Shown here in pieces: positions 56,859 through 64,000 of a DNA stretch of 64,000 bases. Made by a program: the position numbers and the translations under genes. This DNA is from Sphingomonas sp. J315 (GTDB lineage: Bacteria; Pseudomonadota; Alphaproteobacteria; Sphingomonadales; Sphingomonadaceae), in the NCBI RefSeq assembly GCF_024666595.1, contig NZ_CP088296.1:3834501-3898500 (forward strand), read 5' to 3'. Position 1 is the stretch's first letter. Each line of letters opens with the position of its first letter. Below the pieces are notes generated by a model, which worked only from the letters and a program-made list of their open reading frames with translations, had not been told where the DNA came from and did no database searches.

Positions 56859-57715
56859 GCTGGCTCACCCGCGTCCGCAACGCGATCTCGCTCGTCATCC
56901 CGAACAAGGCGGAGACGCCCGACAACCTCTGGCACAAGTGCAAGGGCTGCGGGCAGATGGTGTTCGTCAAGGAACTCCAGGAAAACCAGTCGGTCTGCCC
57001 GATCTGCGACCATCATGAACGCATCGGCGGCCGCGCGCGGTTCGAGCAACTGTTCGACGCGGGCAGCTACACCGTCCTCCCGAACCCCAAGGTCGCCGAA
57101 GACCCGCTCAAGTTCCGCGACCAGAAACCCTACCCCGCCCGCATCAAGGCCGCGCGCGCCAGCACCGGCGAGCAGGACGCGTTCCTCAACGCCAGCGGCA
57201 CCATCCTCGGCCAGCGCGCGGTGATCGGCGTGCAGGATTTCGCCTTCATGGGCGGATCGATGGGCCAGGCGGTCGGCGAAGCCTTCATCGCCGGGGTCGA
57301 GGCCGCGATCGGCGCCCGCGCCCCCTACATCGTCTTCACCGCTAGCGGCGGCGCGCGCATGCAGGAGGGCATCCTGTCGCTGATGCAGATGCCGCGCACC
57401 ACCGTCGCCATCTCGATGCTCCACGACGCCGGCCTGCCCTATATCGTGGTGCTGACCGACCCGACCTCGGGCGGCGTGATGGCGGCATACGCGATGCTCG
57501 GCGACGTCCAGATCGCCGAGCCCAAGGCCACCCTCGCCTTCACCGGCCGCCGCGTGATCGAAAGCACGATCCGCGAAAAGCTCCCCGACGATTTCCAGAC
57601 CAGCGAATATTATCTCGACCACGGTCTGATCGACATGGTCGTCCACCGCAAGGACCTGCGCGAAAAGCTCGGCGCCCTGATCGGCCTGCTGGTGGAGGAA
57701 AAGGCGGCGGCGTGA
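56855..57715 (+). CDS. accD: Acetyl-CoA carboxylase carboxyltransferase subunit beta
   Basis: 286 residues. N-terminal zinc ribbon: two CxxC pairs in [12 protein letters not shown] and SVCPICDHH. The crotonase-fold carboxyltransferase domain has [13 protein letters not shown] and [15 protein letters not shown], the acyl-CoA oxyanion-hole region. With AccA it transfers the carboxyl from biotin to acetyl-CoA. Coupled to trpA; normally followed by folC, which here is separated by an inserted DUF559 gene. Confidence 0.97.
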   Translation: MSWLTRVRNAISLVIPNKAETPDNLWHKCKGCGQMVFVKELQENQSVCPICDHHERIGGRARFEQLFDAGSYTVLPNPKVAEDPLKFRDQKPYPARIKAARASTGEQDAFLNASGTILGQRAVIGVQDFAFMGGSMGQAVGEAFIAGVEAAIGARAPYIVFTASGGARMQEGILSLMQMPRTTVAISMLHDAGLPYIVVLTDPTSGGVMAAYAMLGDVQIAEPKATLAFTGRRVIESTIREKLPDDFQTSEYYLDHGLIDMVVHRKDLREKLGALIGLLVEEKAAA

Positions 57716-57729
57716 GGCATTCGTAAAAG

Positions 57730-57764
57730 CCCTCTCCCCTCCGGGGAGAGGGTTGGGAGAGGGG
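57730..57764. repeat. Left inverted repeat of the DUF559 cassette
   Basis: 35 bases beginning CCCTCTCCCC and ending GGGAGAGGGG. Internally CCCTCTCCCC/GGGGAGAGGG forms a 10-pair hairpin with a three-base loop. It is the reverse complement of 58110-58145 except for one extra A there. It ends two bases before the GTG start of the DUF559 gene. Confidence 0.85.
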
Positions 57765-57766
57765 CA

Positions 57767-58150
57767 GTGCCACAGACCAACCCCAAGTTACTCGAACGCG
57801 CCCGCTCGATGCGCAGCGAGATGACGCAGCCCGAGCGCGAACTCTGGACCGCCCTCCGCGCCAAGCGGCTCGAAGGGGTCAAGTTCACCCGCCAGGTCGT
57901 GATCGGCCCCTATATTGCCGACTTTGTCTGCCGCTCGCGCAAGCTCATCATCGAACTCGACGGGGCCACCCACGACGATTCAACGCACGACGACGGGCGC
58001 ACGGCCTATCTGGAAACGCAAGGCTACCGCGTGATCCGCTTCTGGAACAACGATGTGATGAACAACCTCGATGGCGTCCTGGCCGCCTTGAGCGAAGCCC
58101 TCGACACCGCCCCTCTCCCAAACCCTCTCCCCGGAGGGGAGAGGGTTTGA
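57767..58150 (+). CDS. DUF559 (Vsr-like endonuclease fold) protein between inverted repeats
   Basis: 127 residues from a GTG at 57767. DUF559 signature: LERARSMRSEMTQPERELW, then AKRLEGVKFTRQVVIGPYIADF, LIIELDGATHDD and VIRFWNNDVM, i.e. the acidic and Glu-x-Asp residues of a PD-(D/E)xK/Vsr-type nuclease fold. The C-terminal residues PLPNPLPGGERV are encoded by the right-hand repeat itself, and the TGA overlaps the folC ATG. Nuclease activity is inferred. Inserted between accD and folC. Confidence 0.82.
   Translation: MPQTNPKLLERARSMRSEMTQPERELWTALRAKRLEGVKFTRQVVIGPYIADFVCRSRKLIIELDGATHDDSTHDDGRTAYLETQGYRVIRFWNNDVMNNLDGVLAALSEALDTAPLPNPLPGGERV
58110..58145. repeat. Right inverted repeat of the DUF559 cassette
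   Basis: 36 bases, the reverse complement of 57730-57764 with a single extra A. It contains the end of the DUF559 coding sequence and lies five bases before the folC start. The two copies face each other and enclose the whole gene within ~416 bases. Confidence 0.85.
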
Positions 58151-59461
58151 TGGACCACGCGACCTCCTCCCACCCCGCCGTCCAACGCCAGCTCGACCGT
58201 CTCTGGGCGCTCGGCCCCGGTGCCGATGTGCTCGGCCTCAGCCGCATCACCGCACTGCTCGACCGGATCGGCAACCCGCATCTCAACCTGCCCCCCGTGC
58301 TCCATGTCGCGGGGACCAATGGCAAGGGCTCGACCTGCGCCTTCCTGCGCGCCGCGGTCGAGGCCGCGGGCCTCGCCGCGCATGTCTATTCCAGCCCGCA
58401 TCTGGTCCGCTTCAACGAGCGTATTCGCCTTGGCGGTAAGCTGATCGACGACGCGACCCTCGCCGCCCTGCTCGAACAGGTGCTCGACGCCGGCGGCGAC
58501 ATCGGCGCGAGCTTTTTCGAGGTCACCACCGCCGCCGCCTTCCTCGCCTTCGCCCGCACCCCGGCGGACGCCTGCATCATCGAGGTTGGCCTGGGCGGCC
58601 GTCTCGACGCCACCAACGTCATCTCCGCCCCCGCCGCCTGCGCCATCGCCCAGCTCGGCATCGACCATCAGGCGTTCCTCGGCGACACCGCCGAAGCGAT
58701 TGCGGGCGAAAAGGCGGGCATCGCCAAGCCCGGCGTCCCGCTCGTCACCATGGCCTATGGCGACAGCGTCTCCGCGCGCATCGCGCAGGTCGCCGCCGCC
58801 GCGAACGCTCCGGTCCACGCGCGCGGCACCGCATGGGACTTCACCGTCACCCCCGATCGCCTGCTCTACCGCGACGCACAGGGCGAGGTAGAAGCCCCGC
58901 TCCCCACCCTCGCCGGCCCGCATCAGCCCGCCAATCTCGCGCTCGCCATCGCCACGCTGCGTCACCAGCGCACGCTGACGATTCCCCACAGCGCCTTCGC
59001 CAGCGCCGCCAGCGCCGCGCGCTGGCCCGCGCGGATGCAGCGTCTGACCCCCGGCCCACTCCACGCGCTTCTGCCCGCCGGAGCCGAAATCTGGCTCGAC
59101 GGCGGCCATAACGAGGCCGCCGCCCAGTCGGTCAGCGCCACGCTGGCGCAGGTCGCAAACGGCCGCCCCGCGCACCTGATCCTCGGCATGTTGTCGAACA
59201 AGGACGCGACCGGTCTGCTCGCCCCCCTTCGCCCCGCTCGCGGCCAGCTTCACCGCAGTCCCGGTCCCCGGCCACGCGCATCACGACCCGGCGGACCTCG
59301 CCGCCACCGCCCGCGCGCTCGGCATCCCCAGCACCGCGACCGCACCCGACGTTCCGACGGCACTCGCCAGCATTCAGGCGGCGGCCCCGCTCGTCCTTAT
59401 CCTCGGCTCGCTCTACCTGGCGGGCGAAGTGCTCCGGGAAAACGACGAACTCCCCGACTGA
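58150..59461 (+). pseudogene. folC: Bifunctional folylpolyglutamate/dihydrofolate synthase, frameshifted near its end
   Basis: Mur-ligase-type enzyme adding glutamates to folates. From the ATG at 58150: PPVLHVAGTNGKGSTCAFLR (P-loop), VYSSPHLVRFNERIR, EVGLGGRLDATNVI and GIDHQAFLGDT are typical. After HLILGMLSNKD the frame is lost at six C (59222-59227); with five C it continues FAPLAASFTAVPVPGHAHHD to LYLAGEVLRENDELPD and a TGA at 59459-59461 (about 436 residues). Without correction it reads on to 59487 in a non-homologous frame. folC is normally essential; sequence error likely. Confidence 0.88.
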
Positions 59462-59528
59462 CCCTTATTGCGATTGACTATCAATAGAAGGATGGCAGAC
59501 TGGCACTCCAGAGCAAGGAGTCGCCCCG

Positions 59529-59979
59529 TTGCGCCATTCATCCCCCCGCCCCCCTCACCGCCGCCACTCTCGGCAACGCCCTCCCCCGCGTCCAGCCCGA
59601 AGACCCCGCCGCGCGCCTGTTGCTGTTCGGCGTGCGTCAGCTCGGCGCACAGGGCCTCAATGACGCGGCCACCGCCCATGCCTTCATCACCGCCTTCGGC
59701 AAGGGATTCCGCGGCCCGCTGCTGCTGCTGCGCGCGCTGATGGCAGAGATGTCGGCCGCCAGCGCCGGCCCGATCCAGATCGCGCCCTGGTGCTGTGCGC
59801 GCATGACCGCGTCCGAAGGCGCGCTGATCGAAGTGATCGCCAGCATCGAGCGCGATAGCGAACGCGCCCGCCTCCTCCTCTCCGACCTGCTCGGCATCCG
59901 CCGCGTGGACGGCGTGCTGGCGACCGCCAACGCCCTCGCCAACGCCTTCGCCGACGCCGGGATGCCGGTAGAGGTTTAG
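59529..59979 (+). pseudogene. DUF6628-like protein, frameshifted near its start
   Basis: The body (59556-59979) reads TLGNALPRVQPEDPAARLLL and continues with a helical, Ala/Leu-rich protein ending in DAGMPVEV, of the type seen as a small conserved protein in sphingomonads. No ATG or GTG opens that frame; the first in-frame TTG is at 59620. A TTG at 59529 with AGCAAGGAG eight bases ahead becomes its start if one C is removed from either run of six (59542-59547 or 59549-59554). Family name is tentative. Confidence 0.55.
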
Positions 59980-61334
59980 GTCACGCCCGACCGCGCCTTG
60001 CGCACACTTTCGACGACAAATCCCTTGCGCCACAACAGCCACAGCAATGCCATGCCGGGCAACGCGACGAGCGTGGTGAGGAGCCAGAAGCCCGTCCAGC
60101 CCAGCGCATCGGCCGCGATGCCCGCCGGACCTCGAGAGCCAAGTCCGGCCGACGCCCGCAAGCGACGAGAGCAGGGCATATTGGGTCGCGGTATAGGCCA
60201 GGTTGGACAGACCGGAGAGGTACGTCACGAACACCGTCAGCCCCATTCCGCTGGTCACCTGTTCGGTCGCGACGGCGATGGTCAGCCAGGTCACGTCATG
60301 CCCACGGCTGGCGAGCATCGCAAATGTCAGATTGCTCACCATCATGAGCACGCCCGACACGAACAGCGAGCGACCGAGCCCCAACCATGCCATCAGTGGC
60401 GCGGCGAGCGCGGTGCCGACGATCAACCCCCAAAAGCCGACGACCTTGTTGATCGCCACAAACTCGGTATCGGTAAAGCCGAGCTCGACGATCATCGGGT
60501 TCAGCATCACCTGCCCCATCGCGTCGCCCAGCTTGTAGATCAGCACGAACAACAGGATCAGCACCGCGCCCTTGCGTCCGAAAAACTCGCGAAACGGGCC
60601 GACCAGCGTCTCCTGGAGCCACCCGCCGATGCTCTGGCGCGCCTTGTCCCGCATCACCGCCTCGTGCAGCCCCGGCCCGGCCCAGAACGCGGCGATGATC
60701 CCCGGCACGATGCACAGTCCGGTCAGACCATAAGCGGCCGCCCAGCCAAGGTTGAATCCCTCCGACGATGCAAGCGCGATCGTTCCCACGCCCGCCGCGA
60801 ACGCGCCCAGCCTGTATCCGAACTGGTTGTTCGCGGTGCCGTGCGACAATTGCTCGTCGGGCAGGATTTCGATGCGATAGGCGTCGATCACGATATCCTG
60901 CGTCGCCCCGAGGAACGCCACGACGATCGCCCAGAAGGCGAACGGCCCCATATTGCCGTCGCGCGGATCGCTCGCGCCCAGCATCCAGACCGCACCGAAC
61001 AACAGCGCCATGATCAGGAACAGCCAGGCCCGCCGCTGCCCGAAAAGATCCGAGAGCAGGGGCAAGCGGATCCGATCGATCAGCGGCGCCCACAAGAATT
61101 TGAGCGTATAGGGGTCGTCAGCCCGACTGCGAAGCCGATCGTCTTCTTGTCGATCCCGACCTTCGCCAGCCAGAACGTCATCGTGCCGAGCAGCAGCGCA
61201 AGCGGAAATCCGCTCGAAATCCCCAGCAGCAGCGCGGCGAGCGGGCGCGGCTTCACATAGGGCAGCATGACCTCGCCAATGCTGCGCTTGCGCGCCTCCA
61301 CCCCTGCTTCCAATCCCCCGCGTCGCTCATCCAA
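59976..61334 (-). pseudogene. ampG: AmpG-like muropeptide MFS permease, multiply frameshifted
   Basis: Twelve-helix MFS transporter that imports anhydro-muropeptides for wall recycling. Fragments read in order: an N-terminal piece (YVKPRPLAALLLGISSGFPL), a long central piece (TQDIVIDAYRIEILPDEQLS to TATQYALLSSLAGVGRTW) and a C-terminal piece (GPAGIAADALGWTGFWLLTT ending ARSGVT). Joins lie at G4 61111-61114 (one base missing) and near 60129-60138 (one extra base); the start at 61334 may hide a third at 61301-61304, since an ATG at 61330 has an ideal GGAGG. Overlaps the DUF6628-like stop. Confidence 0.78.
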
Positions 61335-61394
61335 ATCCTCCCTAGGTCGGGCGACCCTAGCGACAAATTCGACGCTGCAAAGCCCGGCGAAGGA

Positions 61395-61826
61395 TTATTG
61401 CGCGGCGGGCTGGAACAGGCGCAGGGCGGATGGAATGCGCTTGGGGCTTTTCCCTTCGGTCAGCGCCTCGCAAATGTCGATCGCGGCGATCAGGTCACGC
61501 TGCTTGTACGGCTTCGTCAGGCAGCCAAGACCGACCGCCTCGATCTCGTCGGGATTGCGGCCCGTGACGATCAGAACGGGGATATTCTCGGCGCAGGCGG
61601 CATGGGCGACATCCGCGCCGCTCCCATCGCTCAGGCCCAGATCGACCAGCACGATATCCGGCTTGTCCGGCGCAATGATGTACCCAATCGCCTCGCCTAC
61701 CGAATCGGTCGTGGCAACGACGGTAAAGCCTTCTTCCGACAGGAAATGTTCGGTGTCGAACGCCACCAGCGGCTCGTCCTCGACGATCAGCACCCGAACG
61801 ATCCGCCGCTTCTTCTTCCCGAACAC
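61395..61826 (-). CDS. Single-domain response regulator
   Basis: 143 residues from a GTG at 61826. A receiver domain only: VRVLIVEDEP (acidic pair), phospho-accepting Asp in DIVLVDLGLSDG, Thr in VLIVTGRNP and Lys in CLTKPYKQRDL. No output domain, so it works by protein contact, as CheY-like regulators do; no kinase gene lies beside it. A 13-residue basic N-terminal stretch (FGKKKRRIV) precedes the domain. Confidence 0.88.
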   Translation of the reverse strand: MFGKKKRRIVRVLIVEDEPLVAFDTEHFLSEEGFTVVATTDSVGEAIGYIIAPDKPDIVLVDLGLSDGSGADVAHAACAENIPVLIVTGRNPDEIEAVGLGCLTKPYKQRDLIAAIDICEALTEGKSPKRIPSALRLFQPAAQ

Positions 61827-61932
61827 GCTGCACCCACCCGAATGTTACGGTTGCCAAACGCATTGAACGCTTTCGGGTTCGTCCGCGCACAAGAATTTTG
61901 CGCCCCGGCCCAACCCGCTGTATCGCGCGCCA

Positions 61933-63299
61933 ATGTCCCCCTCATCCACCAATGAACCTGAACGGCAACCAGCCAAATCCGGTGAGCGTATCGCCAAGCT
62001 GCTCGCCCGTGCCGGAATCGCGTCACGCCGCGAAATCGAACGCATGATCGCTGATGGCCGCATCGCGCTCGACGGTCAGGTCCTGACCACCCCCGCAACC
62101 GTGCTGACCTCGCTCCATGGCGTCACCGTCGATGGCAACCCGGTTGCCGCCCCCGCCCCCGCACGCCTGTTCCGCTTCCACAAGCCCGCCGGGCTGCTCA
62201 CCACCGAACGCGACCCCGCCGGTCGCCCGACCATCTACAGCAAGCTGCCCAAGGGGCTCCCCGGCTGATGCCGGTCGGCCGCCTCGATCTCGCGACCGAG
62301 GGGCTGTTGCTGATGACCACCGATGGCGAGCTCAAGCGCCAGCTCGAACTCCCCGCAACCGGGGTCGAGCGCAGCTATCGCGCTCGCGCCTATGGCCAGG
62401 TCAGCCAGGAGCAGCTGGAAGAGCTGATGTTGGGTGTCGAGATCGACGGCGTCCGCTATGGCTCGATCAACGCCAATCTCGAACGCCGCACCGGCGCGAA
62501 TGTGTGGATCGAACTGACCCTGACCGAGGGCAAGAACCGCGAAGTCCGCCGCGTCCTCGAACATCTCGGGCTCAAGGTCAGCCGCCTGATCCGCACCCGC
62601 TACGGCCCCTTCCACCTCGGCGACATGCCCATCGGAGGAGTGGACGAGATTCGCCAGCATGATCTGGTGGTGTTCCGCAACACGCTGACCGGACCCGGCG
62701 GCGGCAAGGCGGCGTCGAACCTGCAATTGTCGGGCAAGCCCAAGGCGGTGGACGCCGACCCAGAGGAAACGCCCGCTGCACCCACTGCCGCGCTCCCGAC
62801 CAACCGCGCCGAACGCCGCAAGATCGTCGCGCAGGCCCCCGCCAACGCTCGGGAGCCCGAGGCTTATAAACCCGCGCGTCCGCAGCGCTCCGCAGCGGAA
62901 AAGAAAGGTCCCGAGAAGTTCGGCGTGGCCCAGCGCCGCCGTCATCAGGCCAGGACCCAACGTCAATCCAACCCCGCCCCGTTCGGCGACGGCCAAGGGG
63001 AAGGGCAGCGCCGACAGCGGCCCGATGCAGCTGCAGGTGCTACACGGCCCCCGCGCCCGGACTCCTCCGGTCGAACCGCTCCCCGAAAGGGAAGCCGTTC
63101 AGCAAAACGCCCGCCGCGCGTCACGCCCAGCATGACGACGACGCCGGCCCGTTGCTCGACCGGCCCAAGCGCGCCTACCGCCCCAATGACCGCCGCCCCG
63201 GTGCGGCTCCCGGCAACCGCCCGCCCGCCGGCAAGGGCGGACCGCCCAAGCCCCCCGCGCGGTACGCCCGCGCCCGGCAAGCGAGGCCCGCGCAAATGA
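61933..63299 (+). pseudogene. rluB: RluB-type 23S rRNA pseudouridine synthase, frameshifted
   Basis: An N-terminal S4 domain (RIAKLLARAGIASRREIERM) and the pseudouridine synthase core with the catalytic Asp in MPVGRLDLATEGLLLMT, then NRE(V)RRVLEHLGLKVSRLIRTRYGP. The core is split at four C (62259-62262): with five C, KGLP joins RLMPVGR directly. The C-terminal tail is long, basic and low complexity (~150 residues), and itself switches frame: KGKPFSK to GGPPKPP is in another frame and returns at six C (63251-63256) to end GKRGPRK. Overlaps rsmD (ATGA). Confidence 0.85.
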
Positions 63300-63832
63300 G
63301 AATCATCGCCGGCACCTGGCGCGGCCGCCCGCTGGTCGCGCCCAAGGGCGACGCCACCCGCCCCACCGCCGACCGCACGCGTGAGGCGCTGTTCTCGATG
63401 CTCACCAGCCGCGTCGGCAGTTTCGAGGGGCTGGCCGTCGCCGACCTGTTCGCCGGTTCGGGTGCACTTGGCCTCGAGGCCCTGTCACGCGGTGCCGCGT
63501 CGTGCCTGTTCGTCGAACAGGACCGCGCCGCGCTCGACGCGCTGCGCACCAATGCCGAAAAGCTCGGCATCCGTCCCGACATCCGCGCCAGCTCGGTAAT
63601 GGGGCTCGGCCCCGCACCCAAGCCGCTCGACCTGATCATGATGGACCCGCCCTATGGCACCGGCGCGGGATCTGTCGCGCTCGACAAGCTCGCCCGCCTC
63701 GGCTGGACCGGTCCCGCCACCTGGATCAGCATCGAAACCGCCAAGGCCGAAAGTGTCGACGTCGCCGGTTTCATCACCGATACGGAGCGGGTTCACGGCA
63801 AGGCCAAGCTGACGATCTTGCGGCCCGCCTAG
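63296..63832 (+). CDS. rsmD: 16S rRNA (guanine966-N2)-methyltransferase RsmD
   Basis: 178 residues from the ATG at 63296 (MRIIAGTWRGRPLVAP), which overlaps the rluB stop. SAM-binding VADLFAGSGALGLEALSRGA, the acidic FVEQD, and the catalytic MMDPPYG motif of amino-methylases are all present. It methylates G966 in the small subunit during assembly. rluB-rsmD pairing is a common order. Confidence 0.95.
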   Translation: MRIIAGTWRGRPLVAPKGDATRPTADRTREALFSMLTSRVGSFEGLAVADLFAGSGALGLEALSRGAASCLFVEQDRAALDALRTNAEKLGIRPDIRASSVMGLGPAPKPLDLIMMDPPYGTGAGSVALDKLARLGWTGPATWISIETAKAESVDVAGFITDTERVHGKAKLTILRPA

Positions 63833-64000
63833 GCTTTCGAGCGCATCGCCACCAGTGCCACAAGGCTCACCGCCGCAGCCCCGCTCAGATACCAGCCCAC
63901 CGGGGCGAGCCCGTAGCTCATCGCCAGCTTCTGCGCGATCACCGGGGTCAGCCCGCCGCCGATCACTCCCGCCACGTTGAACGCCATTGACACGCCGGTA
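63829..64000 (-). CDS. MFS transporter, C-terminal end (cut by window edge)
   Basis: 57 codons reading SMAFNVAGVIGGGLTPVIAQ, then SYGLAPVGWYLSGAAAVSLV and ending AMRSKA. The conserved FN-GG-GG-P motif and last membrane helix match metabolite:H+ symporter-type MFS permeases. The start lies beyond the window. Its stop overlaps the convergent rsmD by three bases. Confidence 0.75.
   Translation of the reverse strand, partial: TGVSMAFNVAGVIGGGLTPVIAQKLAMSYGLAPVGWYLSGAAAVSLVALVAMRSKA

Noticed and set aside
59413-59975. Downstream extension of the ampG frame as a fused C-terminal domain
   Set aside because: It is an out-of-frame reading after the break near 60130 that runs antisense through the DUF6628-like gene; the true end is at 59976.

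Overview
The window reads as about 64 kb of chromosome from a high-GC alphaproteobacterium, most likely a sphingomonad (Sphingomonas or a close relative). The basis is the dense GC-rich coding, the trpB-trpA-accD-folC order, a pyruvate dehydrogenase E1 beta subunit with its own lipoyl domain, sphingomonad-type small families (DUF4170, DUF3052, a DUF6628-like protein) and TTAACC CtrA-type half-sites. I see no prophage, integrase, IS transposase, CRISPR array or plasmid replication gene. The content is mostly housekeeping, and no gap between genes exceeds about 300 bases.

Layout. 0-2 kb: accB end, accC and an ArsC/Spx-like reductase. 2-11 kb: a PAS protein, a phospholipase D, a TonB-like protein, a cupin arginyl-hydroxylase candidate, purL, and DUF3052 and DUF418 proteins. 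11-12.2 kb: an iron-storage pair, bfd (56 residues) and bfr, behind a Fur-like box. 12-17 kb (minus strand): Hpt protein, der, bamB, a YfgM-like protein and panB. 17-22 kb: a membrane protein coupled to an Xre regulator, guaA with a second ArsC/Spx-like gene, a CHAP protein and a CoxE-type VWA protein. 22.3-22.5 kb: tRNA-Pro(TGG) and a CAT-anticodon tRNA. 22.5-27.7 kb: a polysaccharide deacetylase, a degenerate histidine kinase, an Lrp-type regulator and a TPR protein. 27.9-37 kb: gyrA, several small families, a GbsR/MarR regulator and fatty acid desaturase that share a palindromic operator, and trmFO. 37-40.5 kb: three coupled Tad-type pilus genes. 40.5-46.5 kb (minus strand): pdhA-pdhB, a LuxR-type regulator with a secreted protein, ftsB and eno. 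46.6-48.2 kb: four coupled small envelope proteins. 48-54 kb: DUF4170, greA, and carA-carB with a small secreted-protein gene between them. 54-64 kb: a YqeY protein, trpB, a small membrane protein, trpA, accD, a repeat-bounded DUF559 gene, folC, ampG, a response regulator, rluB, rsmD and the end of an MFS transporter.

How the genes fit together. accB, accC and accD supply three of the four acetyl-CoA carboxylase subunits. guaA, purL and carAB serve nucleotide synthesis, and trpBA makes tryptophan. bamB and the YfgM-like gene sit with der as in other proteobacteria.

Main caution. At least seven genes (accB, a squalene/phytoene-synthase-like gene, a TadG-like gene, a YtxH-like gene, folC, ampG, rluB), and probably an eighth (a DUF6628-like gene), are broken by single-base shifts. 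Nearly all the shifts lie in runs of four to six G or C. Because accB and folC are normally essential, I read most of these as homopolymer errors in the sequence rather than true gene decay.

Most interesting leads: a DUF559 gene bounded by a near-perfect inverted pair of 35-36 base repeats, one of which encodes the protein's C-terminus; the regulator/desaturase palindrome; and two small envelope-protein genes inserted with stop-start overlaps inside the car and trp operons.
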